Shown: in pieces, positions 6,480 to 12,742 of the stretch
Layout of the letters: every line of letters starts with the position of its first letter
Position numbering within the stretch: position 1 is the stretch's first letter
Assembly (NCBI GenBank): GCA_023250495.1
Contig: JAHFAP010000038.1
Coordinates: 1-17,342 of the forward strand
Direction of reading: 5' to 3'
DNA: 17,342 nucleotides
Origin: Deltaproteobacteria bacterium
Lineage (GTDB): Bacteria; Desulfobacterota; Binatia; UBA9968
The notes under the pieces: generated by a model
Told to the model about the DNA's origin: nothing
Database searches by the model: none
The model's input: only the letters and a program-made list of their open reading frames with translations
Made by a program: the position numbers and the translations under genes

Positions 6480-7643
6480 TCAGGCGGGGAATCTAAACTC
6501 TTCGATCTCCGCCTTCTCGAATCCGAGCTGAGTCAATGCTGCTACGTCCAGCCGCGATTCAGCTTCTTCCACGTCCGCGATCTTGGATTTGGTTGCGGGA
6601 TGGCGCGGCACAAAGAGCTGGCAGCAGTCTTGGTCGGGAACCGCTGAAGTCTCGAAGGTGCCGATCCGTCGCGCCTGGTCTATGATCTCCTGCTTGTCCA
6701 TTCCCACCAGCGGCCGGAGCACCGGAAGGGTCGCGGCCTGCTCGATCACCGCGAGATTCTCCAAAGTCTGCGAGGCGACCTGCGCGAGGCTCTCGCCGGT
6801 TATCAAAGCTTGTGCCCTTTCTTTCTTCGCAATCGCCTCGGCGATCCGCAGCATCATCCTGCGGTAGAGAACGACTCTGAGCGGCCTTAACACACCGGCC
6901 ACAATCTGGCGCTGGATCTCGCCGAATGGGACGAGGTATAGACGGGAAGCAAACTGGTGGCGCGTAAGAAACTTGACCAGCTCGCGTACTTTCTCCTGCG
7001 ACGTCTTGTCCAGGTAGGGAACGCTGTGAAAATGGACGAAGATGAGCCTGCATCCGCGCTGCATCATCCGGTAGGCGGCCACCGGAGAGTCGAATCCGCC
7101 GGAGATGAGAGCGACCACACGGCCGCTGGCGCCCACGGGCAAGCCGCCCGGCCCGGGAATCCTGTCGAATCCAAAGAAGGCGTCGCGCGGCAGGATCTCG
7201 ACGCAAATGGTCAGCTCGGCATGGTTCAGGTCCACACGGGCGCCGCTTTTTTCTTTGACGGCGCCACCGAGCTGCCGGTTGATCTCGGGCGACGTGAGCG
7301 GAAAATTCTTGTCGCCTCTCTGCGTCTCGACGCGGAACGAGGCGAAATGCCGGCCGTCCAGGGCTTGTACGATTCTTTCGCGTAGAACGGTGAGATCCAG
7401 CGGCACCCGCTCGACAAAGGAGAAGTTGGCCACGCCGAAGACTCGCTGAAGCCGCCGGCTTATCTCTTCCCGATTTGTTCCGTCGCCGAACGAGAGCAGG
7501 ATTCGGCCTTGCAGGTTCTTGCTCTCGGTGAGGGACAGCCCCTCGACGGCTGAAACCAAGTTTCTTCTCAACAGATCGACGAAGTAGGGCCGGTTGCCTT
7601 TTTTCAGCGCGATTTCGTGGTAGCGGATCAGGACGGAACTCAT
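6480..7643 (-). CDS. thiI: tRNA 4-thiouridine synthetase ThiI, short form without rhodanese domain
   Basis: ThiI adenylates U8 of tRNA for 4-thiouridine formation and, in many bacteria, also helps make the thiazole of thiamine. The 387-residue protein has an N-terminal ferredoxin-like segment (LIRYHEIALKKGNRPYF, 5-21), a THUMP domain (about 60-165), and the PP-loop ATP site SGGFDSPVA at 181-189. Further conserved blocks are GESLAQVASQTLENL (283-297) and PLVGMDKQEIIDQARRIGTF (311-330). It ends soon after DQDCCQLFVPRHP (338-350), a motif of ThiI proteins that lack the C-terminal rhodanese domain carrying the persulfide cysteine in E. coli. The sulfur donor step must therefore differ, possibly using a cysteine here. 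ATG at 7643 opens the conserved N-terminus; the frame stays open much further upstream, but that part lies antisense to the cupin and NTF2-like genes. Confidence 0.92.
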   Translation of the reverse strand: MSSVLIRYHEIALKKGNRPYFVDLLRRNLVSAVEGLSLTESKNLQGRILLSFGDGTNREEISRRLQRVFGVANFSFVERVPLDLTVLRERIVQALDGRHFASFRVETQRGDKNFPLTSPEINRQLGGAVKEKSGARVDLNHAELTICVEILPRDAFFGFDRIPGPGGLPVGASGRVVALISGGFDSPVAAYRMMQRGCRLIFVHFHSVPYLDKTSQEKVRELVKFLTRHQFASRLYLVPFGEIQRQIVAGVLRPLRVVLYRRMMLRIAEAIAKKERAQALITGESLAQVASQTLENLAVIEQAATLPVLRPLVGMDKQEIIDQARRIGTFETSAVPDQDCCQLFVPRHPATKSKIADVEEAESRLDVAALTQLGFEKAEIEEFRFPA

Positions 7644-7671
7644 GAACGCAAGATAGCAGATTCGTCTTTGT

Positions 7672-7700
7672 TTTGCAGGGCTATGGCGCTGTGTTAGAAT
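7672..7700 (+). promoter_or_regulatory. Candidate sigma70 promoter for the cupin operon
   Basis: TTTGCA (7672-7677) and TAGAAT (7695-7700) are separated by 17 bp, upstream of the cupin ribosome-binding site AAGGAG (7716-7721) and ATG 7728. The -10 is good and the -35 matches the consensus at four of six positions. Position in the gap between divergent thiI and the cupin gene fits. Confidence 0.45.
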
Positions 7701-7727
7701 GGCGCGACGATCGTCAAGGAGAGAGAG

Positions 7728-8054
7728 ATGGAAAACTTTCGCAAGATTTCCGAAGCGATGCAGTTCGCGTCGGATAAGATGAAAAAGAACGGCCTCTTTG
7801 AGACCGAGAGGCTTTTTTGTGATCTCTACTGCTTCGAGCCAGGGCAGAGCCAGGCGCCGCACACGCATGAGGGATCGGACAAGATCTACTACGTTGTGCA
7901 GGGGAGAGGTCTGTTTCGGGTTGGAGACGAGGAAAGGGAATTGCGCGAGCAGGAGATCGCCATCGCGCCGTCCGGCCAGAAGCATGGCGTTAATAATCCT
8001 GGACCGGATCGTCTGATCCTGCTCGTCTTCATGGCACCCAAACCTTCCCACTAA
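7728..8054 (+). CDS. Small single-domain cupin
   Basis: 108-residue cytoplasmic cupin. Motif 1 is PHTHEGSDKIYYVVQGRGLF (44-63), supplying H45 and H47. The usual metal-ligand glutamate position appears to be D51, with a nearby glutamate at 48. Motif 2 is APSGQKHGVNNPG, giving H86. Three histidines fit a mononuclear metal site, as in small dioxygenase- or isomerase-like cupins, but none of these activities can be assigned. A good AAGGAG site lies 6 bases before the ATG. It leads a rightward group with the NTF2-like gene 9 bp downstream and the SDR 21 bp after that, so the three are probably one operon. Confidence 0.8.
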   Translation: MENFRKISEAMQFASDKMKKNGLFETERLFCDLYCFEPGQSQAPHTHEGSDKIYYVVQGRGLFRVGDEERELREQEIAIAPSGQKHGVNNPGPDRLILLVFMAPKPSH

Positions 8055-8063
8055 GGCTCCGCC

Positions 8064-8489
8064 ATGATGAGCAAGGAAGAGAGCGAGGTCTACAAGGCGA
8101 ACGAGAACTTTTACGAAGCTTTTGAGAGCTTCGATATGGCGAAGATGGAGAAAATCTGGCACAAGGCTGATTACATCCAGTGCTTTCACCCCGGCTGGGG
8201 AATGTTGAGAGGCTGGGAGCCTGTAATGACAAGCTGGCGTAGGATCTTTGAGAATACGGATGAGATGCGGTTTTTGCTGACGGAGGTGCGGGTGGAGGTG
8301 CGCGATTCTCTGGCATGGGTGACTCTGTACGAGAATCTCACCAACCGTCTCGGCATGGAAGTAAGCGCGGCGGTCGTCCTGACGACGAACATCTTCGAAA
8401 GGCATCCGGTGGGTTGGCTGCTGATTCATCATCACGGCTCGCCGGTCGCACAGCCGCCGACGCCGATCGATCCCTCCACTGTGCATTGA
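8064..8489 (+). CDS. NTF2-like / SnoaL-type small protein
   Basis: 141-residue protein of the NTF2-like cone fold. The start EVYKANENFYEAFESFDMAKMEKIWH is the typical helical opening. GWGMLRGWEPVMTSWRRIF corresponds to the pocket-lining region, and the last strands (SLAWVTLYENLT, GWLLIHHHGSP) end in the usual WLLIHHH pattern of SnoaL_3-like members. Members include ketosteroid isomerase-like enzymes and small-molecule binders. No catalytic residues can be confirmed. ATG 8064 and 8067 are both possible. It lies between the cupin and the SDR with short gaps, so a shared role in modifying a small organic molecule is a reasonable inference. Confidence 0.75.
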   Translation: MMSKEESEVYKANENFYEAFESFDMAKMEKIWHKADYIQCFHPGWGMLRGWEPVMTSWRRIFENTDEMRFLLTEVRVEVRDSLAWVTLYENLTNRLGMEVSAAVVLTTNIFERHPVGWLLIHHHGSPVAQPPTPIDPSTVH

Positions 8490-8510
8490 GTCGCACCCCT
8501 GGCCAAGCTC

Positions 8511-9230
8511 ATGGAATCTTTGACAGGCAAGGTCTCCATCGTCACGGGCGCCGGTCGGGGCATCGGCAGGGCTATCTCTCTTGCCCTTAGCCGGTCGGAT
8601 GCGCGCGTGGCGCTGGCGGCGCGCAGCGAACTGGAACTCCGGGCTGTGGCGGAAGAGATAAAAAGCGAGAATGGCGAAGCCCTGGTCATTCCCACCGACC
8701 TGACCCGCGACGAAGATATGGAACGGCTGGTGAAGCGGACGCTGCAGGAGTGGGGCTCGATCGACGTTCTCGTTAATAACGCGGGCTGGGGTAAGACCAC
8801 GCCGGTGGTTAGCGCCAGAACCGAGGATTGGGACCGGACTTTTCAGGTGAACCTGCGCGCCCCGATGGTCCTGAGCCGGCTGGTGCTACCGGCTATGATC
8901 GAGAAAAAGGCGGGCGCGATCATCAATATCAGCTCTATCTCCGGGAAGACGGGGCAGGCCAACACCGCCGCTTATGCGGCGTCCAAATTTGGTCTCATCG
9001 GTTTTACCGAGTCTCTCTTCGAAGAGGTGCGGGAGTACGGCATCAAGGTTGCTGTGATTCTTCCCGGATTTGTCGACACGCCGCTGATCCCGCCGACGAA
9101 GAGGCTGGACAGGAGCAAAATGGTTCGCCCTGAAGATATCGGGCAGGCGGTTTTGTTTGTTCTGTCGTGTCCTCCCAACTCTTGCCCGGTGGAAATTACC
9201 GTGAGGCCGCAGCAGAGCCCATACAGGTAG
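8511..9230 (+). CDS. Short-chain dehydrogenase/reductase (classical SDR)
   Basis: NAD(P)-dependent oxidoreductase of the classical SDR family, 239 residues, cytoplasmic. Seen in order: the cofactor loop TGAGRGIG (12-19), NNAG (89-92), the catalytic serine in INISSISG (about 141-142), and YAASK with Y155 and K159. PGFVDTPL follows the active site. RS at 38-39 after the second strand suggests preference for NADP(H), but this is weak evidence. The C-terminus ends in a weakly conserved EITVRPQQSPYR. Substrate unknown; similar proteins are often annotated as 3-oxoacyl-ACP reductase (FabG-like). Third gene of the cupin/NTF2-like/SDR group. No strong ribosome-binding site is seen before ATG 8511. 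Confidence 0.88.
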   Translation: MESLTGKVSIVTGAGRGIGRAISLALSRSDARVALAARSELELRAVAEEIKSENGEALVIPTDLTRDEDMERLVKRTLQEWGSIDVLVNNAGWGKTTPVVSARTEDWDRTFQVNLRAPMVLSRLVLPAMIEKKAGAIINISSISGKTGQANTAAYAASKFGLIGFTESLFEEVREYGIKVAVILPGFVDTPLIPPTKRLDRSKMVRPEDIGQAVLFVLSCPPNSCPVEITVRPQQSPYR

Positions 9231-9291
9231 GCGTTAGGCAGCAGGCATTAGGCATTAGCAAGAGACAAGATAGAAGGAGAAAGAGCAATAT

Positions 9292-9975
9292 CTACTTGAA
9301 GAGAGATTCGAGAAAGGAGATGGTGACTTCCTCCAGACTGTTAACGACTGCGTCGGCGCGGCGCAGCGCGCCAGCCGGATGCGAGTTTGTCACGGCCAGA
9401 CATTTGATGCCGGCGCGGTGAGCCGCAAGGATCCCCTCTCGCGAATCCTCCACCACCAGACATTCCGACGAACGAATAGGCTTATCTTTTGGCGCAGTCC
9501 GGTTGAGCCCGGCCAGGGCTTTGGTGAAGATCTCAGGATGCGGCTTTCCTTCGGAAACATCTTCCGCGCTGACAATCACTTGGAAGTAGCTTCTTAAAGT
9601 AGCCCTCTGCAATATGAGCTCGATCTCGTCGCGCAGCGCCCCTGACGCAACCGCAAGTGGGAGGCGCGCGGAAAGCTCGGGAACCAGCTTTTTCACGCCG
9701 GGGAAAACCACGGTTCGCTCTACAATCGAGGCCCTATAATAGGAGGCCTTGCGTTGAATCAGCTTCGCTAGCGAGGCCTCATCCAACGCTCTTCCATGTT
9801 CCTTGAAGACGGCCTTGAAGCAGCCACGGTCATCCATGCCCAGATAGCGCCCGTAGTAGTCCTTTTCGCTGAGCGATAGCCCCTCTTCCTGGAGCACCTT
9901 GCGGAACATCTCCAGATGAATGGGCTCATCGTCCACAAGGATGCCGTTGAAGTCGAAGATGATGGCGCGCAGCAC
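9292..9975 (-). CDS. HAD-superfamily phosphatase, beta-phosphoglucomutase-like, DxN variant
   Basis: 227-residue HAD hydrolase with an alpha-helical cap typical of the beta-phosphoglucomutase/phosphatase subfamily. Motif I is FDFNGILVDDEP, with D8 as nucleophile. The second acidic position is N10 instead of Asp, which in most phosphatases is the general acid/base. Motif II is in LAVASGAL, motif III is the lysine of EGKPHPEIF, and motif IV is VVEDSREG. The start is GTG at 9975. DFNG variants exist as a recognisable subgroup, so the protein may be functional with altered specificity. It is convergent with the SDR and divergent from the Nudix gene. Substrate unknown. Confidence 0.85.
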   Translation of the reverse strand: MLRAIIFDFNGILVDDEPIHLEMFRKVLQEEGLSLSEKDYYGRYLGMDDRGCFKAVFKEHGRALDEASLAKLIQRKASYYRASIVERTVVFPGVKKLVPELSARLPLAVASGALRDEIELILQRATLRSYFQVIVSAEDVSEGKPHPEIFTKALAGLNRTAPKDKPIRSSECLVVEDSREGILAAHRAGIKCLAVTNSHPAGALRRADAVVNSLEEVTISFLESLFK

Positions 9976-10035
9976 GGCTAAGACTTACCGAATCTCCCCT
10001 TTTGTTTCAACCGCGTCTGAGGTAAAAGAAAAAAA

Positions 10036-10587
10036 ATGGCGGCCGCAAAAGGACATAACCACGGCCATGGCCCGATGGAGTACCGCTTTTGCCCGCGCTG
10101 CGGTGGGCGGTTAGAGAAGCGAATGGTTAAGGTCGGCGAGCCGGAGCGGCTGGTCTGCCAGAGTTGCTCGTTCATATTTTACCTCGATCCCAAGGTCGTT
10201 GCGGGCACGCTCTTTACCATAGACAAGCGTGTGGTTCTCTTGCGCCGGGGTGTGGAGCCGGGGATAGGCAGGTGGGTCTTTCCCGGGGGCTACGTTGATC
10301 GCGGGGAAAGCGTCCAGGACGCGGCGGTTCGTGAGACCAAGGAAGAGTCCCGGCTGGACATCCGACTAGGTTCCCTCTTGGGAGTTTATTCCTACCCGCG
10401 CTCTCCCAATGTGATCGTGGTCTATGCGGCCGAAGTGATCGGCGGAGAGCTCGATGCGGGTGACGAATCCGTTGAAGCCGGGACGTTTGAGGCGACTGAG
10501 ATCCCGTGGAAGGAGCTGGCCTTCCCCAGCACCAGGGAAGCCCTTAAAGATTATATCCGGCTTTACCTTAGCGCAAAAATGGAGTAA
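10036..10587 (+). CDS. Nudix hydrolase with N-terminal zinc ribbon
   Basis: 183-residue Nudix pyrophosphohydrolase. It begins with a His-rich tip (KGHNHGHG) and a four-cysteine zinc ribbon: CPRC (19-22) and CQSC (41-44). The Nudix box is GGYVDRGESVQDAAVRETKE (84-103) followed by ES. It keeps the metal-binding REtKEE core, but the usual glycine after EEx is Arg106. Such Zn-ribbon Nudix proteins resemble NudC-like NAD(H) pyrophosphatases and ADP-sugar hydrolases; which substrate is used cannot be told. ATG 10036 has only a distant GAGGT (10018-10022); ATG 10075, just before EYRFCPRC, is an alternative start that keeps the whole ribbon. It is followed after 102 bp by the selenocysteine peroxiredoxin gene, same strand. 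Confidence 0.85.
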   Translation: MAAAKGHNHGHGPMEYRFCPRCGGRLEKRMVKVGEPERLVCQSCSFIFYLDPKVVAGTLFTIDKRVVLLRRGVEPGIGRWVFPGGYVDRGESVQDAAVRETKEESRLDIRLGSLLGVYSYPRSPNVIVVYAAEVIGGELDAGDESVEAGTFEATEIPWKELAFPSTREALKDYIRLYLSAKME

Positions 10588-10609
10588 TGGGTTACGGAAG
10601 ATGGAGTGA

Positions 10610-10656
10610 TGGAGTAGTGGAGCGACGGAGTGGCGGACCAATACTCCAAAACTCCA
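10610..10656 (+). other. Imperfect hairpin of microrepeats before the peroxiredoxin gene
   Basis: The Nudix-peroxiredoxin gap is made of degenerate GGAGT units. TGGAGTAGTGGAG (10610-10622) is complementary to CTCCAAAACTCCA (10644-10656) at 11 of 13 positions. It could attenuate readthrough from the Nudix gene. No T tract follows; the peroxiredoxin ribosome-binding site begins about 20 bp later. Confidence 0.4.
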
Positions 10657-10689
10657 ACACTGCTGAATTGGTTTCAAAGGAGGTTTCAT

Positions 10690-11151
10690 ATGGCGACGCC
10701 CGGCGTGGGGCAGAAGGCCCCAGATTTTAGCCTTCCCGTATCGCGGGAGCAGAAAGTCGGTTTAAAGGATTTCATGGGCAAGAAGAATGTGGTGCTGGCT
10801 TTCTATCCCTTGGACTTCACCGGCGGCTGACAGCAGGAGCTGACGAACCTCGAGGCCGACCGCAAAGACTTCGAGGCCCGGGACGCTCAGGTGCTGAGCG
10901 TAAGCGTTGACTCGGTTTTTTCGCACAAGGCTTTTGCCGAGAAGATGGGCGGGATCAACTTCCCGATGCTCTCGGATTTTTATCCTCACGGCGCGATGTG
11001 CGCGCTGTACGACTGCCTAAGGCCGGAAGGGTATCCCAAGCGGGTGGTCGTGATCGTCGATAAGCAGGGCGTGATTCGCTATCGCAAAGAGTACGAGAAA
11101 GGAATCCCCGATAACAAAGAACTGCTGGCGGAGCTGGACAAAATTAAGTGA
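10690..11151 (+). CDS. Selenocysteine-containing peroxiredoxin (in-frame TGA as Sec at peroxidatic position)
   Basis: AhpC/TSA-family thiol peroxidase, Bcp/AhpE-like, about 153 residues if the TGA at 10828-10830 is read as selenocysteine (U47). ATG 10690 follows AAAGGAGG with 6-base spacing. Before the TGA the protein reads VGQKAPDFSLP...NVVLAFYPLDFTGG. After it, in the same frame, it reads QQELTNLEADRKDFEA, then VLSVSVDSVFSHKAFAE, NFPMLSDFYP and RVVVIVDKQGVIRY. Family members have Thr-x-x-Cys at exactly this place (FTxxC), so the TGA replaces the peroxidatic cysteine. Selenocysteine there is known from other bacterial peroxiredoxins. Later cysteines in GAMCALYDCLRPEG are candidate resolving residues. 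The gene is convergent with the Rieske ferredoxin. Alternatives are a nonsense mutation or a Cys-to-TGA sequencing error; the hairpin downstream argues against these but was judged by eye only. Machinery (selA, selB, selC, selD) is not in the window. Confidence 0.82.
10848..10876 (+). promoter_or_regulatory. Candidate bacterial SECIS hairpin inside the peroxiredoxin gene
   Basis: CCTCGA (10848-10853) and TCGAGG (10871-10876) form a perfect 6-bp stem with a 17-nt loop that opens with GG. The loop begins 24 bases after the TGA ends. Bacterial SECIS elements lie a short distance downstream of UGA within the coding region and usually have a G at the start of the apical loop; SelB binds them. Placement and loop start fit. 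The large loop and absence of a computed fold keep this tentative. A second small stem, CAGC/GCTG (10831-10842), lies immediately after the TGA. Confidence 0.4.
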
Positions 11152-11198
11152 GTAGTGAGCCGTGAGCGGTGAGGAGTTAAATCTGCTCACTACTTCAC
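11148..11198. terminator. Hairpin between convergent peroxiredoxin and Rieske genes
   Basis: GTGAGTAGTGAGC (11148-11160, overlapping the peroxiredoxin stop) pairs with GCTCACTACTTCAC (11185-11198) apart from one bulged base. A further CCGTGAG (11160-11166) / CTCACGG (11210-11216) pairing competes with it. The arms are made of GTGAG-type microrepeats. It probably separates the two convergent transcripts; there is no T tract. Confidence 0.45.
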
Positions 11199-11216
11199 TG
11201 CCTCACTTCCTCACGG

Positions 11217-11522
11217 TTAGGTTGCGACCAAGACGTCCTCTCCTTCAAGTTTTACTTCATATTTCGCGACAGTCACCGACGGGTTCATCTCGTTCACGCC
11301 GCTGATGACATCATATCTCCAACCATGCCAGGGGCAGGTAACGATTTTACCATCCAGTTCCCCTTCTCCCAGAGGTCCGCCCCGGTGCAGGCAGGTATTG
11401 TCAATAGCGTAAAAGTTGCCGTCCACGTTAAAGAGCGCCACCGCTTTCCCATTGATGTCAACCGTCCTGCCAGATCCTGCTTGGATATCCGCCTTTTTGC
11501 ATACCTTCACAAATCCCGCCAT
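11217..11522 (-). CDS. Rieske-type [2Fe-2S] ferredoxin
   Basis: 101-residue soluble Rieske ferredoxin of the type that serves ring-hydroxylating dioxygenases or nitrite reductase small subunits. The cluster ligands are in CLHRGGPLGEG (C44, H46) and CPWHGW (C63, H66). LFNVDGNFYAIDN is the conserved strand before the first ligand loop, and the C-terminal YEVKLEGEDVLV completes the beta-sandwich. No signal peptide, so it is cytoplasmic. Start ATG at 11522 has GGAG upstream on the minus strand. It lies 59 bp downstream of ygfZ on the same strand and may be co-transcribed with it. That is notable because YgfZ supports maintenance of certain Fe-S enzymes. No oxygenase partner is in the window. Confidence 0.9.
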   Translation of the reverse strand: MAGFVKVCKKADIQAGSGRTVDINGKAVALFNVDGNFYAIDNTCLHRGGPLGEGELDGKIVTCPWHGWRYDVISGVNEMNPSVTVAKYEVKLEGEDVLVAT

Positions 11523-11581
11523 CCCTTGGATCTCCTTTCTTTGTTGAGGTGCGGTATATTTATCCTAGCTCCTGGAGGGTT

Positions 11582-12673
11582 TCAAGGGGAAGTCGGATAG
11601 AAGGGAAGCGGCGCGATGGCGCCGGCAAGCAGCTCGCCATTCCGTTCGATGGAGATCCTGGTCCCCGGCTGCAGGTAATCGCGATGCACGTAGCCGAGCG
11701 CGATAGGGCGCTTGAGCGCTGGCGAAACAACAGAGCTTGTAACCTTTCCGATTTCTTTCCCTTCGCTGCTGATCTTGTCTCCGTGGCAGGCAGCATTTTC
11801 TCCTTCAAGGACGATTCCCACGAGCTTTCTATTGACGTGGCCGCGCGAGCGGACCCTTTCGACCACCTCCTGGCCCAGATAACAGCCCTTGTGGAAGCTT
11901 ACGGCGTGGTCGAGACCGGTTTCGAGGAACAGGGTCTCTTCGTCCATATCGACGCCGTAGCGGGGCAGGCCCGCCTCGACGCGGAGAAGCTCCTGAGCAT
12001 GAAGGCCTGCCCAGCGCAGAGAAAAACCCGCGCCGGCTTTCTCCATCTCCTCGACGACCGGCGTGAGGTCTTGGATCTCTGTCAAAAGATCAAAACCTTC
12101 TTCGCCGGTGTGTGTCGAGCGAATCACGCGAATCTCTCGCTCCCCGATCCGGAGCAAGCGGTGGCTGTGCATCTGTGAGGGAAGTTCGTTAGCGAGGGCG
12201 ACCGCACCCAGCAACGACCGGGCCTTCGGGCCCTGGAGGGAGATCATCCCACAGCGCCCGTCATCGTCCCGAATCTCTACGTCGTCCGCGACAAGATAGC
12301 GGTTCAAGTGGGTGATGACCTTCTGCTTCAGCGGTTCCCAGAGCAGGAGCATGAAAGACGCTTCCGTGCAGAGGACTCTGAGATCCGCAAGGATTTTGCC
12401 GTTCACGTCCAGGACGGCGGCGTAGAGTCCGGTTCCAGGGGTGAGCCCCTTAACGTCGTTGCTGACCATTCCCTGAAGGTAGGAGACGCGGTCGGGACCG
12501 GTGAGATGCAGGGCGGTGTAGTGGCACATATCCAGGATTGCCACTCCAGAACGGACCGCCTGGTATTCCTCAAGCGGGGCGCCAAAATGAGACGCTAGAA
12601 TCCAGCCGCTTTCTTCACAGAGCTCAGCGCCGTTCGCGCGCTGGATTTCTACGAGAGGTGTTGACTTGGCCAT
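11582..12673 (-). CDS. ygfZ: YgfZ/GcvT-family folate-binding protein (Fe-S cluster / tRNA modification factor)
   Basis: Folate-binding protein of the YgfZ branch of the GcvT family; in E. coli YgfZ supports MiaB and other Fe-S enzymes. Seen: SGVAILDMCHYTALHLTGPD near the N-terminus, the GcvT-like LQGMVSNDVKGLTPG, then LDVNGKILADLRVL. The diagnostic YgfZ motif is KGCYLGQEVV at about 262-271 from this start, followed by RGHVNRKLVG. The C-terminal small domain ends IALGYVHRDYLQPGT. True aminomethyltransferase GcvT lacks the KGCxxGQE motif, so YgfZ is preferred. An ATG at 12694 would add seven residues, but a promoter (-35 TTGTCA, 17 bp, -10 TATATT) ends 8 bases before the ATG at 12673, so that ATG is preferred and the transcript may be leaderless. 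Divergent from lysR. Confidence 0.85.
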   Translation of the reverse strand: MAKSTPLVEIQRANGAELCEESGWILASHFGAPLEEYQAVRSGVAILDMCHYTALHLTGPDRVSYLQGMVSNDVKGLTPGTGLYAAVLDVNGKILADLRVLCTEASFMLLLWEPLKQKVITHLNRYLVADDVEIRDDDGRCGMISLQGPKARSLLGAVALANELPSQMHSHRLLRIGEREIRVIRSTHTGEEGFDLLTEIQDLTPVVEEMEKAGAGFSLRWAGLHAQELLRVEAGLPRYGVDMDEETLFLETGLDHAVSFHKGCYLGQEVVERVRSRGHVNRKLVGIVLEGENAACHGDKISSEGKEIGKVTSSVVSPALKRPIALGYVHRDYLQPGTRISIERNGELLAGAIAPLPFYPTSP

Positions 12674-12681
12674 CAGGGGAA

Positions 12682-12710
12682 AATATAGCTCCATTGATCA
12701 AGGTTGACAA
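12682..12710 (-). promoter_or_regulatory. Candidate sigma70 promoter for ygfZ
   Basis: On the minus strand TTGTCA (12710-12705) and TATATT (12687-12682) are 17 bp apart, each one mismatch from consensus. The expected transcription start falls at or next to ATG 12673, predicting a leaderless or nearly leaderless message. No ribosome-binding site precedes that ATG, which agrees. Confidence 0.5.
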
Positions 12711-12733
12711 TGTCCCTGGGGTTTACGTTTAAT
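12704..12733 (+). promoter_or_regulatory. Candidate sigma70 promoter for the LysR gene, overlapping the ygfZ promoter
   Basis: TTGACA (12704-12709) and TTTAAT (12728-12733) are 18 bp apart. The -35 box shares 5 of its 6 bases with the opposite-strand -35 of ygfZ (12705-12710), so the two promoters should compete for polymerase. A GAGGGG ribosome-binding site (12734-12739) follows at once. Confidence 0.4.
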
Positions 12734-12742
12734 GAGGGGCCT

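Noticed and set aside
7644..8486. Upstream extension of the thiI frame to 668 codons
   Set aside because: The extension is antisense to the cupin and NTF2-like genes, shows no domain, and ThiI proteins start at the conserved MSSVLIRYHEIALK segment at 7643.
10828..10830. Peroxiredoxin as a plain nonsense pseudogene
   Set aside because: The stop falls precisely on the catalytic Cys codon, is TGA rather than TAA or TAG, no other lesion exists, and both halves keep conserved motifs; selenocysteine explains all of this better, pending check.
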